From NCBI RefSeq assembly GCF_000294655.1, contig NZ_CAHP01000034.1:19689-83688 (forward strand): 64,000 bases of DNA, read 5' to 3'. Position 1 is the first letter of the stretch. Every line of letters begins with the position of its first letter. Under the pieces are notes generated by a model that saw only the letters and a program-made list of their open reading frames with translations, made no database searches and was not told the origin of the DNA. Below, one piece after another: positions 18,106 through 26,616 of this stretch. Made by a program: the position numbers and the translations under genes. This DNA is from Magnetospirillum molischianum DSM 120. GTDB lineage: Bacteria; Pseudomonadota; Alphaproteobacteria; Rhodospirillales; Magnetospirillaceae.

Positions 18106-21100
18106 TCAGAACGGGCACGGGGGAACGAAGAGAGTCTGCTTGCGCTCGGTGAGCGAGATCGCGGTGCCGCCAATCGAGTGAATATACGGCTCGGCAGCGG
18201 GGAACGGCTGCCTGCTGGTCACTTTCGCGGCCTCGCACCACCCAATCCAGGCATTGCCGGGAAACTTGCAGGTGGTAGAGATTTTCTCTCCTGTATCCGT
18301 ATTGATCCGCTCGATCTTGTGGACGTTCTGCATCGCGGTGCAGAAGTTGAACACCGTCGTCGTCGGGCTATTGGCCCCGTCGTTCCCCCATGTCGTCTCC
18401 GAATTCTCTCTGGTAAGTCCATACCACCCCGTCGCCATCGGCCTTGTTTCGACGACGTGCTCGATGCAGACATTGACGGGTCCAACCGGCGTACCCGCGC
18501 CGATTGGCTTGGTGTATTCGGTATCGTCGGGTCGCTTCCAATGTTCGCTGCGGGCGGTCTGCCGCCAGGCATTGCAGCCTTCATAGGTCGAGCTGCCGGT
18601 AGGAAAATCGGTTGTACCCTGGGGGAGATAGGCCAATTGCGCCGCGCCGGGCAGCACCTGCGAGGCAACAATGGTGTAGGGTTTCCCGGCGTAATCGATC
18701 GTCACCGTCGAGAGCGGATAGGCCCAGAGCTGGTCGTCATGATTCTGGTAGCCGGTGATCGTCTGCTGCTGGCGATAGGTGGTCGCCGAGGTCTGGCAGG
18801 CGGTGACATACTCGCGGCTGCCGTTGGGGCGGGTGTAATAGAACCGCTCCTGGCCGTAGCTCTGCCCGGCCTCGATGTCGTGGGTCCATTTGGTCGGGTC
18901 GGTGCAGCCCTCGGTGGTCGAGATGATCGCCTGCGCCGCGCTGTCCGGGCTGCATTCGGTGATGTAGCGGACGCCCCCGTCGATGGTGATTTGCTTGCGC
19001 GATTGCAGGGTGACGGCGCGGCGGTCGAGATCGGTCACCGTGGGGCAGACGTAATTGCCCGAGGCATCGGCATAGACGGTTTCATGGGAGAAGGTGCGGC
19101 CGGTATCGGCGCAGGGCGCGGCCTGATAGGTGACGCCGTCCCGGATATAGGTCCACATCGACAGTTCGGCGCTCTTGTTCGCAGCAAAGTCATGGCGCAG
19201 CGGGCAGGCCTCGACGCTTTCGGTCATCGGCAAAGCGGCTGATTTGGTGGACGGCGCGCAGCCCCTGGCCTGGACCGAGGCGTTGTTGCGGTTGAGGTAG
19301 ACCAGCGCCGCCTGCGGCACTGCCTTTGCCGTGGTGAAGTCGAGGAATACCGCGCACTGGCTCTCGTCCTCGCTGATTGCGTAAGGCGTTTCCTCGTCCT
19401 TGGCGCATTCACTGGCGGTGTGGGTCTCGCCCGCGTCGTCGGTATAGATCAGACTGTATTGCGGCCAGGCCTTGAGCGCGGTCAGATCGACGATATCGGT
19501 CGTGCAGGAGGCATAGGATTTCTTCAACGGGAAGCTGACCTCGGAATCGCGGCACTGGCTTTCGCCGGACAGCACGCCGTCGGTGAAGGTCTGTTCCTTT
19601 GACTGACGGATCGCCTTGCCCTGGGCGAGATCGACCCGGATGCGGCATCCCTCGGTGCTGGTGCGAGTCTCGGTGGTGGTTCGCTTGTCCGGGGTGCATT
19701 CGCTGATGTAGCGGGCAACGCCGTCGATGGTGATCCGCTGGCGCGATTGCAGGGTGACGGTGCGGCGGTTGGGATCGGTTATCGTCGGGCAGATGTAACT
19801 GCCGCTGCTGTCGGTATGGACGGTTTCATGGGGGAAGGTGCGGCCGGTATCGGCGCAGGGCGCGGCCTGATGGGTGATTCCGCCCAGGACATAAGTCCAC
19901 ATCGACCGTTCGGTGCTCTTGCCCGCGGCAAAGTCATGGCGCAGCGGGCAGGCATCGACGCTTTCTGTCATCTTTACGGCGGCCGACTTGGTGGACGGCG
20001 CGCAGCCCCTGGCCTGGACCGGGGCGTTGTTGCGGTTGAGGTAAACCAGTGCCGCCTGCGGCACCGCCCTTGCCGTGGTGAAGTCGAGGGACACCGCGCA
20101 CTGGCTCTCGTCCTCGGTCAGGACGTAAGGCGATTCCGTGTCCTTGGTGCATTCGCTGACGGCGTGGGTCTCGCCCGCCTCGTCGGTATAGATCAGGCTG
20201 TATTGCGGCCAGGCTTTAAGCGCGTTCAGATCGACGATGTCGGTCGGGCACGAGGCATAGGATTTCTTCAACGGGAAGCTGACTTCGGAATCGCTGCACT
20301 GGCTTTCGCCCGACAGCACGCCGTCGGTGAAGGTCTGTTCCTTTGACTGACGGATTGCCTTGCCCTGGGCGAGATTGACCCGGACGTGGCAGCCCTCGGT
20401 GCTGGTGCGGATTTCGGTAGTGGTTTGCTTGTCCGAGGTGGGTGTCGAGGCAATCGTGGTCGGGGTGCGGTATTGCGAGGCAAGATCGTTGGAACGCGAC
20501 CCGCTGCTGCCCTGACGAACCGTGCTCTCGCTCTGTGATTTCTTTGTCTCCTCCTCCTTCTTTTCATTCTTCTCCTTCTTCGCCAGTCGCTCCAAGGCCG
20601 CGACCAAGGCCGATTTCGAGCCCTTCACCTCCAGCGTCTTTTCCGGGAACAGCTCGTTGGCTCCCTTGGCGTCGAACTGTGCCGTCAGGCCCTCGGCCGA
20701 GATCGTTTCCTCGCGATCGCCCTTGGTGACGCTGGTCACCAGCACCTGGCCGACGGTCTGGGGACCGGCCTCGACCTTACGGGCGTAGCCCTTGGCGGTG
20801 ACCCCGGACAGCAGCGCCGGGTTGATCCCCTCGACCGTGCCCAGCGAGAACGAGGCCGGAGTGGGCTGATTGACCGGCAGCGTCACCGCCGCCTTCGGCC
20901 AGACCGGCACCGCGACGGTGTCGCTGACGGCGGTAAGCGGAGCCGGAGCGGTCGCGGGCTGGGCCGGATTCTTCTGCGACGCGGCGGCCGGGGTTTTGGC
21001 CGCACCTGGATTCTTGGTTGGGACTGAGGCGGTCGAGGCTCTAGCCGTATCTGGATTCTGGGGCTGGACCGGAGCGGCTCCGGCCGGAAGCGGGATCAGA

Positions 21101-21141
21101 AGAGCGGCGCACAATGCCGCCGCGATGCTGTCGTTACGCAT
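18106..21141 (-). CDS. Large exported Cys-rich tandem-repeat protein in the T4SS operon (unrecognised)
   Basis: The 1011-residue product starts with a signal peptide (MRNDSIAAALCAALLIPLPAGA) and a low-complexity Pro/Ala/Thr region. An N-terminal domain of about 100 residues is followed by a Lys/Glu coiled-coil-like stretch (AKKEKNEKKEEETKK) and a near-exact duplication of 248 residues, each copy beginning TSTEGC and carrying many paired cysteines. A third, diverged TEGC module and a Cys-containing tail complete it. The cysteines and signal peptide suggest a disulfide-bonded periplasmic or surface protein. Position between virB10 and virB11 suggests a pilus-tip, adhesin or channel-associated role, but I recognise no family. 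ATG 21141 has GGAG 8 bp upstream. Confidence 0.75.
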   Translation of the reverse strand: MRNDSIAAALCAALLIPLPAGAAPVQPQNPDTARASTASVPTKNPGAAKTPAAASQKNPAQPATAPAPLTAVSDTVAVPVWPKAAVTLPVNQPTPASFSLGTVEGINPALLSGVTAKGYARKVEAGPQTVGQVLVTSVTKGDREETISAEGLTAQFDAKGANELFPEKTLEVKGSKSALVAALERLAKKEKNEKKEEETKKSQSESTVRQGSSGSRSNDLASQYRTPTTIASTPTSDKQTTTEIRTSTEGCHVRVNLAQGKAIRQSKEQTFTDGVLSGESQCSDSEVSFPLKKSYASCPTDIVDLNALKAWPQYSLIYTDEAGETHAVSECTKDTESPYVLTEDESQCAVSLDFTTARAVPQAALVYLNRNNAPVQARGCAPSTKSAAVKMTESVDACPLRHDFAAGKSTERSMWTYVLGGITHQAAPCADTGRTFPHETVHTDSSGSYICPTITDPNRRTVTLQSRQRITIDGVARYISECTPDKRTTTETRTSTEGCRIRVDLAQGKAIRQSKEQTFTDGVLSGESQCRDSEVSFPLKKSYASCTTDIVDLTALKAWPQYSLIYTDDAGETHTASECAKDEETPYAISEDESQCAVFLDFTTAKAVPQAALVYLNRNNASVQARGCAPSTKSAALPMTESVEACPLRHDFAANKSAELSMWTYIRDGVTYQAAPCADTGRTFSHETVYADASGNYVCPTVTDLDRRAVTLQSRKQITIDGGVRYITECSPDSAAQAIISTTEGCTDPTKWTHDIEAGQSYGQERFYYTRPNGSREYVTACQTSATTYRQQQTITGYQNHDDQLWAYPLSTVTIDYAGKPYTIVASQVLPGAAQLAYLPQGTTDFPTGSSTYEGCNAWRQTARSEHWKRPDDTEYTKPIGAGTPVGPVNVCIEHVVETRPMATGWYGLTRENSETTWGNDGANSPTTTVFNFCTAMQNVHKIERINTDTGEKISTTCKFPGNAWIGWCEAAKVTSRQPFPAAEPYIHSIGGTAISLTERKQTLFVPPCPF
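18943..20430 (-). repeat. 744 bp tandem duplication within the large exported protein gene
   Basis: Copy 1 is 19687-20430 and copy 2 is 18943-19686, each coding for 248 residues. The DNA is also highly similar (for example the segments coding AIRQSKEQTFTDGVLSGESQC are nearly identical), which points to a recent duplication or ongoing homogenisation. Differences cluster at a few residues, such as CHVRVNL versus CRIRVDL. A third partial module begins near 18915. Confidence 0.9.
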
Positions 21142-21183
21142 GGCGTCACTCCACGTTTGAAGCAAATTTTGTCCTTGCCATTG

Positions 21184-21202
21184 TGTTCGCTAATTGCGAA
21201 CA
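21184..21202. promoter_or_regulatory. Palindromic operator upstream of the toxin-antitoxin pair
   Basis: TGTTCGC (21184-21190) and GCGAACA (21196-21202) are perfect inverted repeats around TAATT. The site lies 25 bp before the toxin ATG and 42 bp from the divergent start of the large repeat protein. It is the expected place and form for autoregulation by a HigA-type antitoxin, and could also affect the divergent gene. Confidence 0.65.
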
Positions 21203-21227
21203 TCGGCTCACGGCAGTAGGACGGACA

Positions 21228-21488
21228 ATGCGGATCACCTGGAAAAAGACGGCGCTGAAGACCTTGCTGAAGATCCAGCCCGCCAAAGCCGCCGACATCC
21301 GCGAGAAGCTCGCCGCGTTTGCCGCCGCTCCGGACCAGCCCAACAACAACCTCAAATCGTTGGAGGGGGTCGAAAACGGATACCGGCTGCGGGTTGGCGA
21401 CTGGCGGGTGTCCTTCACCCTTGATGAAGATGCCGACGAGATCGATGTGTTCGAGGTTGCGCCCAGAGGAGGGGCATACCGATGGTGA
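21228..21488 (+). CDS. RelE/HigB-family toxin
   Basis: The 86-residue product (MRITWKKTALKTLLKIQP, LKSLEGVENGYRLRVGDWRVSFTLDED, VFEVAPRGGAYRW) fits RelE/ParE-superfamily ribosome-dependent mRNA interferases: small, basic, with the RLRVGDWRV strand and an Arg-rich C-terminal strand. It comes first in the pair, as in higBA loci. ATG 21228 is chosen because it gives the family N-terminus; the frame is open upstream through the operator. It overlaps the antitoxin gene by 7 bp. Confidence 0.85.
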   Translation: MRITWKKTALKTLLKIQPAKAADIREKLAAFAAAPDQPNNNLKSLEGVENGYRLRVGDWRVSFTLDEDADEIDVFEVAPRGGAYRW

Positions 21489-21856
21489 ACAGAGTGCAGA
21501 CCCGTCGCATGACCGACCTCGAATACGAGGCCGAAATCGCTCGGTTGACTGCCGAGCGCGACGAACTGGCCTGCTCGGTCGAGCGGTTGGAAAGCGCGTT
21601 GGCCGAGGCTGCGCACGCCGCGACGGAGGACGAGGAAAGCTTCCCCGACGCGGTCGTTGAGCGGTTGGTGGCGGGGGAAAACCCGATCCGGGTGTTTCGT
21701 GAGCATCGCGGCCTGTCGATCCGCAAGCTGGCCGAGGCGGCGGGGCTGAGTGCGGGCTATCTGTCCGACATCGAGACCGGCAAGCGCACCGGCACCACCG
21801 CGACCATCAAGGCGCTGGCCGAGGTGTTGGCGGTCGATCTCGACATGCTGGTGTGA
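21482..21856 (+). CDS. HigA-like XRE-family antitoxin
   Basis: The 124-residue product has an N-terminal coiled-coil-like region (LEYEAEIARLTAERDELACSVERLESAL) and a C-terminal XRE helix-turn-helix (IRVFREHRGLSIRKLAEAAGLSAGYLSDIETGKRTG). It should bind and neutralise the toxin and repress the pair at the upstream palindrome. The pair lies on the strand opposite to the T4SS genes, between virB10 and the large repeat protein, and its 3' end is 4 bp from the virB10 stop. Confidence 0.85.
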   Translation: MVNRVQTRRMTDLEYEAEIARLTAERDELACSVERLESALAEAAHAATEDEESFPDAVVERLVAGENPIRVFREHRGLSIRKLAEAAGLSAGYLSDIETGKRTGTTATIKALAEVLAVDLDMLV

Positions 21857-21860
21857 CGGC

Positions 21861-22949
21861 TTATTCGACATTGGCGATATACCAGTCGGTGTCGGGTCGG
21901 ATCTGGATGCGGGTGCCCTGAGCGACCTTGAGGATCGGGGTCAGGTTGATGGTCTGCTCCAGCGCCGAGGCGGTGATCTCGCCCAAGCGCTGCGACAATT
22001 CGGCACTGCCCTGGGACAACGCGCCGCCATCGGAATAGGTGGACGAGGAGCCCAACGCCGAGGACGACGACGAGGAAGACGGAGAGCCGATCCCGGCGGT
22101 CGAAGCTCGCACCGCCGCCGAGATACCGGCAAGCAGGAAGGCGGTGCCGTAGCGCTCGAAGAAGCGGTTATCGACCTCGCCCGAAACGCCAAGCGCGCCC
22201 TGGACGTCGGTGACGTTGGCCTTGGCTCCGAAGATTTCAGCACGGTGACCGCCGAGCAGAACGCGGGAGCAGCGCAACGGCGCGCGGGTCGAGCCGATCT
22301 TGTCGAGACTCTTGAAGGCGCAGACCAGACGCGATCCCTTGGGGATCAGGATGTTGCGGCCGTGATAGCCGAACACGTCGCGGGTGGTCTGGATCACCAC
22401 CGGGCCGCCGGTCGCGCCATCCAACTGGGTGTTGATGCCAGTTTCGAAGATGCCGCTGATATAGCGGTCGGTGGTGACGATCCGGCTGTTATCGACCGGC
22501 TTGGTCGAGGTGATCGAGGCTTCCTTATAGGTCGGGTCCTTGGCGGCGATTCCGAGATCGAGCGGGGCCGGACGCAACGACGGCGTTGCATTGACCGACA
22601 CCGGCAATGGTACCGGGTCGGTCCAGGCGGCGGCTCCCAGCGCCCGGCTGCGGTAGGCCGATTGCACCGACAGTTCGACCGGCCCCAGGGTTTTGGGCGT
22701 GGGTGCCGGTGCAGGCGGGGGAGCCTGGACCGGGGCCGGGATCGCCACCTCGCGGACCACTTCGCGCTCGATCACCACCGGGGGAAACGCCGGGGCTGGC
22801 GGCGGCGGAGCCGGTGGCGGCGCGGGCGGCTTATAGGCCCAGACGGCGGGATCGTCGGCGGGCAATGGATCAGACGCCGGAATCGCCGCAGGACAACTGC
22901 CCGACAGGGTCATTCCGGCGACCAGGGCCAGATCGCACAGCCAGGACAT
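21861..22949 (-). CDS. virB10: T4SS core protein VirB10
   Basis: VirB10 spans the periplasm and couples inner-membrane energy to the outer-membrane pore. The 362-residue product has an N-terminal hydrophobic segment (residues 3-20), a long Pro-rich linker (PPAPPPAPPPPAPAFPP and further), and the C-terminal TrbI/VirB10 domain with SRIVTTDRYISGIFETGI, RNILIPKGSRLV and IQIRPDTDWYI. The usual cytoplasmic N-terminal tail before the membrane segment is almost missing. ATG 22949 overlaps the virB9 stop. A longer frame upstream is a shadow of virB9. Confidence 0.9.
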   Translation of the reverse strand: MSWLCDLALVAGMTLSGSCPAAIPASDPLPADDPAVWAYKPPAPPPAPPPPAPAFPPVVIEREVVREVAIPAPVQAPPPAPAPTPKTLGPVELSVQSAYRSRALGAAAWTDPVPLPVSVNATPSLRPAPLDLGIAAKDPTYKEASITSTKPVDNSRIVTTDRYISGIFETGINTQLDGATGGPVVIQTTRDVFGYHGRNILIPKGSRLVCAFKSLDKIGSTRAPLRCSRVLLGGHRAEIFGAKANVTDVQGALGVSGEVDNRFFERYGTAFLLAGISAAVRASTAGIGSPSSSSSSSALGSSSTYSDGGALSQGSAELSQRLGEITASALEQTINLTPILKVAQGTRIQIRPDTDWYIANVE

Positions 22950-24019
22950 CAGGAGTTCCCGTTGTACTGGATGCAGAGGAATTTCTTGCCGTTCTTCAGC
23001 GTGATCAGCGGGTTGACGCTTTCTACGATGAAGGTGCTGCCCTGGACCCTGGAATTGACCAGTTCGTCGATGCCGTCGATGGTGACGTAGGCGGTGGACA
23101 GCTCCATCCCGTCCCACTTGTCGCCATAGCGGATGTAGGTGAAGACATCGTCGCGATAGACGATTTCCGGCTTCAGATCGTCGTCGCCCCACAGGCGGTA
23201 GTCTTTCCAACCCCGGAGCTTGGCCGGGTCGAAAGCAATGGTGCGGACGAAATCGCCGCCCTCCGGCTTGGGATGAACGAGGTCGTGAACCGCTTTACCC
23301 GCCGGGTCACCCGGCTTGGCCGGGACTGCCGAGGCCAGTGTGAGCGCGACCGGCCTGATCTCCTCGGGGGATTCGCGTCCGAGGATGCGGACGATCAGAT
23401 CGGGGACATGGACCGAGTTGAAGCCCTCGGAGCGGAGATAGAACGGATAGACCGCGCCGGACTTCGTATAGATATTGAGGTTGGTATCAAGGCCATAGGC
23501 GGCCGGGCGCACCGCGACCATGTTGGCGGCGCGGACATGGACCTTGAAGCCGGTGGCATCGCCGAGATCGATCTGAGTGATCTCGGCATCCTCGGGCAGC
23601 ACCAGGGTGGTGGACATGAATTCCCGAGTGCGGACCTTGTAGACACAATCCTCGCACACCCTCGTCGCATAGACTCCGTTGCGCGGTTCGGAGTTGTTCC
23701 AGGCGTTTTGAATCTGCCCCCCGGCTCCGACCCGATCCATCTCGGGGAAGTTGCCTTCGGCCTGTCCGACCGCCTGCTGGTAAGCCGAGTCCGGCAACGG
23801 CGCGGGCGGAATCGCCGCGACCTGGGGCTGCGGTTGCGGAGCCAACACCGGAGTCTGATAGGACGAAGCCGATGTCATCGGGAGAGAAGACGGCACCTTG
23901 CCGGGCGCGGGTGGTGTCGTCGGCACCGGGGGCTGGGCCAGCGACTTGACCGGGGTCTGAGCCAAAGCGGGCGCGGCCGACAGCAGCAGCGCCACCGCCA
24001 GAGCAGAGCGAGAGATCAT
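22949..24019 (-). CDS. virB9: T4SS outer-membrane core protein VirB9
   Basis: The 356-residue product has a signal peptide (MISRSALAVALLLSAAPALAQ), a Pro-rich segment, and the VirB9/CagX regions: VRTREFMSTTLVLPEDAEI, NLNIYTKSGAVYPFYLRSEG and the C-terminal PEIVYRDDVFTYIRYGD that contacts VirB7 and VirB10. Start ATG 24019 has AAAGAGGA upstream. It overlaps virB8 and virB10 by a few bases, as in a coupled operon. It is longer than Agrobacterium VirB9 because of the Pro-rich N-terminal spacer. Confidence 0.9.
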   Translation of the reverse strand: MISRSALAVALLLSAAPALAQTPVKSLAQPPVPTTPPAPGKVPSSLPMTSASSYQTPVLAPQPQPQVAAIPPAPLPDSAYQQAVGQAEGNFPEMDRVGAGGQIQNAWNNSEPRNGVYATRVCEDCVYKVRTREFMSTTLVLPEDAEITQIDLGDATGFKVHVRAANMVAVRPAAYGLDTNLNIYTKSGAVYPFYLRSEGFNSVHVPDLIVRILGRESPEEIRPVALTLASAVPAKPGDPAGKAVHDLVHPKPEGGDFVRTIAFDPAKLRGWKDYRLWGDDDLKPEIVYRDDVFTYIRYGDKWDGMELSTAYVTIDGIDELVNSRVQGSTFIVESVNPLITLKNGKKFLCIQYNGNS

Positions 24020-24738
24020 GAATTTCCTCTTTCCTTGAGGGTGAGGTCGAGCACCCGCAGACCGAGGGGGTTCTCGTACTTCTCGTGGTCGCGCACGGTG
24101 TGGGGGCGCGAGGTCACCGCGACATAAGCGCGCAGCCGCCTTGTCTCGACCGACTTGCCGTCGCGGGCATCGGTCTGGACAAAATCGACGGCATAGCGGC
24201 CGATGCCGTCTCTCAGACTGATCCGGTCGGCGCTCTCGACCACGATCGAGCGGTTGAGTCCGGTCTCGACCGCGCGCTCGATCTCCTTGTGGCGGGCGGC
24301 AAATTGTTTCCACCACCCTCCGTCGGAATGAAGGTTGGCCTCGCGCATCCGGTCGCCCTGGGTAACGCGGTCGATCTCCAGCAACAGCCGGACATAACGG
24401 CGGACGAAGCTCTCCATCAGCAGATCGAAGCCGGGGGTGTCGCGGGTGATTGGCAGCACCCGGACCAGCGAAGCGGGATCGACCGGGACGGTGCGCTCGC
24501 CCGCCGGTTCGACCCGCACCAGCCCGAGCTGGACCTTTTGCACCGGCACCAGCGCCGAGATCGCCGCCGCTTCGACGATAACCACCGCGACCAGACCGGC
24601 ATTGGTCATCGCGCTCAGTCTGAACATCCAGGCCAGACGGCGGTGCGCCGTTTCAAAGGCATAGGGATCAACGCCACGCAGCCGGTCATGATCGACCGGA
24701 GCCGGTCCCACCGGACGGCGACGAAACAGCGTCCTCAT
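24016..24738 (-). CDS. virB8: T4SS assembly factor VirB8
   Basis: The 240-residue bitopic protein has a cytoplasmic N-terminus, one membrane segment (about residues 45-62, MTNAGLVAVVIVEAAAISALV) and the NTF2-like periplasmic domain. LMESFVRRYVRLLLEIDRV matches the conserved FVxxYVxxRE region of VirB8, though the usual RE is replaced. The C-terminus contains YENPLGLRVLDL, the family's NPLGxxV motif. It lies between the lipoprotein gene and virB9, which is the standard order. Confidence 0.9.
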   Translation of the reverse strand: MRTLFRRRPVGPAPVDHDRLRGVDPYAFETAHRRLAWMFRLSAMTNAGLVAVVIVEAAAISALVPVQKVQLGLVRVEPAGERTVPVDPASLVRVLPITRDTPGFDLLMESFVRRYVRLLLEIDRVTQGDRMREANLHSDGGWWKQFAARHKEIERAVETGLNRSIVVESADRISLRDGIGRYAVDFVQTDARDGKSVETRRLRAYVAVTSRPHTVRDHEKYENPLGLRVLDLTLKERGNS

Positions 24739-24896
24739 CCCCGACCCCAGACGAAGGACGGTCCCTCATAGGGTACCGGCAGGCAGGCGCAGGGCGATTT
24801 CAGCATCTCGTCGGTGCCGCTGCCGTCCTTCTGCAACTCGGTCGAGCCAGTGCAGGCCCCCAGCAGCAGCGCCAACCCAATCAGCAGACCCTTCAT
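24735..24896 (-). CDS. Small VirB7-like lipoprotein
   Basis: Fifty-three codons with ATG 24896 and AGGAGAG upstream. The product MKGLLIGLALLLGAC has a clean lipobox (LLGAC), followed by a short polar tail with two further cysteines (SPCACLPVPYEGP). The position between virB6 and virB8 and its size fit VirB7, the outer-membrane lipoprotein that anchors VirB9. The similarity is structural and positional only. Confidence 0.75.
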   Translation of the reverse strand: MKGLLIGLALLLGACTGSTELQKDGSGTDEMLKSPCACLPVPYEGPSFVWGRG

Positions 24897-26053
24897 AATC
24901 GCTCTCCTGTCGTAACCATCGGACGGCAAGGCTCAGGCCTTGCTGTCCGGCTTGTTGATGTTCTGGAATTTCTCGACCAGGGAGGCGGCAGTGGCCGCGA
25001 CGGGGGCCGACATCGCGGCCATGCCCTTGATTGGCAACAGGCCGAGCGGCCCCCACCCCAGCCTCCGGCGGCATCCTTGCCTGCCACCGCGCCTCGCTTG
25101 GCCAGAGACCCGGCGGCGGCGGCGCTGCCGCTGATCCCGGCGGTCATGATGCCGCTCGCGGTGTTGGTCAGCATCGTCCCGGCGATCGAATTGGCGATCG
25201 ACGTGCCCTCGGTCAGCAAGGCGGTGCCCATCCAACCCAGGAACATCACCACCAGGAATTCCGGGTTGGTGATCGAGGCGAATTGGTTGATCCGGTCGCC
25301 GGTCAGGTCAGAGGGTTCAAGTATGGAATTGTTGACCCCGAACACGGTCAGGGACAAAGCGGCGGTGCTGGCGAACAGCACCAGGATCGAGGCCAGCAGG
25401 GTCTTGGCCCCCGACTGCGCCATGCCGCGTCCCCAGCCAAAAGCGAAGGCCATGAACAGGAACGGCGCGAACACCCCGACCATCGTGGCGCGGAAGATCG
25501 CGACGACGACCTGACTGGAATAGGCCACCACCAGCAGCAGGTAGGGCAGCACCAGGATCGCGGCGTAGAGATAGTTCAGGATGTTCATCGCCGACCCGGC
25601 GCTGGCGATCGCCGATGCCGCCTGGATCACGCGGGCCGCCGCCATTTCGCCTTGAGCGGCAAGGTCCAGCAGACCGCTCTGGCCAGAGTTCTGGCTGTCT
25701 GCTGCCAGCTTGAACACGACGGCGCTTGATTCTCCCATAATGGAGATAGCAGAGCTATAGACGTATGAAATAAGCCCCGCGCCTTGACTGCCTAAAATGA
25801 GGCCAGTTATACTTATGAATACAAAGTCTTCGAATATTTTATTAAACGTCGTCATCTGGAAGTGCAATTTCGTCCCAGACAGGACGATCCACAGCCCTGA
25901 CAAGGAGGTAAACAGAATGAGCATCGGATCGTGCAGCACATCGCCGAGCCGCCCGACAAAGTCCTCGGTCAGGCCGACGTACTTTTCCAGAGGCGCACAG
26001 GTGAAGCAGGTATCAACGAGGTCTAGAATTTCTGAATTTTTATCCCCAGGCAT
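24893..26053 (-). CDS. virB6: T4SS inner-membrane protein VirB6 (TrbL-like), C-terminal frameshift
   Basis: VirB6 is the polytopic inner-membrane channel subunit. The product has many hydrophobic segments (for example ILFTSLSGLWIVLSG, LYAAILVLPYLLLVVAY, FAPFLFMAFAFGWGRGMAQSGAKTLLASILVLF). After GKDAAGGWGGG the frame turns into Arg/Pro-rich nonsense (RSACCQSRAWPRCRPP) to a stop at 24893. One extra base in the C5 tract at 25050-25054 (+ strand) would restore GPLGLLPIKGMAAMSA and end at 24933. This is therefore a real one-base loss, a sequencing error or a slippage site. ATG 26053 is chosen by the family N-terminus; no strong ribosome site is seen. The 5' third is unusually A+T-rich. Confidence 0.8.
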   Translation of the reverse strand: MPGDKNSEILDLVDTCFTCAPLEKYVGLTEDFVGRLGDVLHDPMLILFTSLSGLWIVLSGTKLHFQMTTFNKIFEDFVFISITGLILGSQGAGLISYVYSSAISIMGESSAVVFKLAADSQNSGQSGLLDLAAQGEMAAARVIQAASAIASAGSAMNILNYLYAAILVLPYLLLVVAYSSQVVVAIFRATMVGVFAPFLFMAFAFGWGRGMAQSGAKTLLASILVLFASTAALSLTVFGVNNSILEPSDLTGDRINQFASITNPEFLVVMFLGWMGTALLTEGTSIANSIAGTMLTNTASGIMTAGISGSAAAAGSLAKRGAVAGKDAAGGWGGGRSACCQSRAWPRCRPPSRPLPPPWSRNSRTSTSRTARPEPCRPMVTTGERL

Positions 26054-26078
26054 TTTTTTGTACTTTCTGTTATTTGCG

Positions 26079-26609
26079 ATGACAGCAAATGCAGGTGTAT
26101 TAAACTGGGGATACAATCCCGTCGGACCCGAGCAATTCTTTGATTGGAAGTACGCCCAGAAGGTCTGGTTCGACCTGAACACGGCCGAGAGCTATGACGC
26201 GGAATGGGCGAAGTATCAGGGTGACTTCAAGCCGTGGCTGGCGCTCTACAAGGCGGATAAGCGCAAGGCGCTCGCCGAACTGAAGAGCTATCCAGAGGCC
26301 AAACGGCGCAATATCGAGCGTGGCTACGATATGCAGCTCGCCTACGATGATTGGCGAGATCTGCTCTATATGCGCTGGTACAAAGGTTACGCACACGAGG
26401 CATACCGGGCCACCCTCACCAAAAAGAAGGCGCAGACTTTCGACGATTCCTTGGCGATTTGGGTGACGTTCAAACCCTGTGTTCCGGTTCGCTTCCTGAA
26501 CCAGTGTGGCCCGATCCCCGATTGGCGGGATGACGAAGACAAAGCCAAAGAACAGGCGATGATGCGTAAGGTCGTGGACGATCTCGCGGCGAGAGCCGCG
26601 AAGAAATAG
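26079..26609 (+). CDS. Unknown 176-codon gene inserted opposite the T4SS genes
   Basis: The frame from ATG 26079 codes NWGYNPVGPEQFFDWKYAQKVWF, DFKPWLALYKADKRKALAEL, MQLAYDDWRDLLYMRWYKGYAHEAYR and a Lys-rich C-terminus; it is Trp/Tyr-rich and I recognise no family. In-frame codons just upstream (LYFLLFAMTANAG) read like a short signal sequence, so the real start may be a non-ATG codon near 26058 that overlaps the 5' end of virB6 on the other strand. It runs against the surrounding operon. Roles such as entry exclusion or a cargo toxin are possible, but nothing in the sequence decides. Confidence 0.6.
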   Translation: MTANAGVLNWGYNPVGPEQFFDWKYAQKVWFDLNTAESYDAEWAKYQGDFKPWLALYKADKRKALAELKSYPEAKRRNIERGYDMQLAYDDWRDLLYMRWYKGYAHEAYRATLTKKKAQTFDDSLAIWVTFKPCVPVRFLNQCGPIPDWRDDEDKAKEQAMMRKVVDDLAARAAKK

Positions 26610-26616
26610 CCTTTGC

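Noticed and set aside
21750..24127. Long + strand frames opposite virB10 and virB9
   Set aside because: Arg/Gly/Asp-rich shadows of the VirB10 and VirB9 coding sequence.
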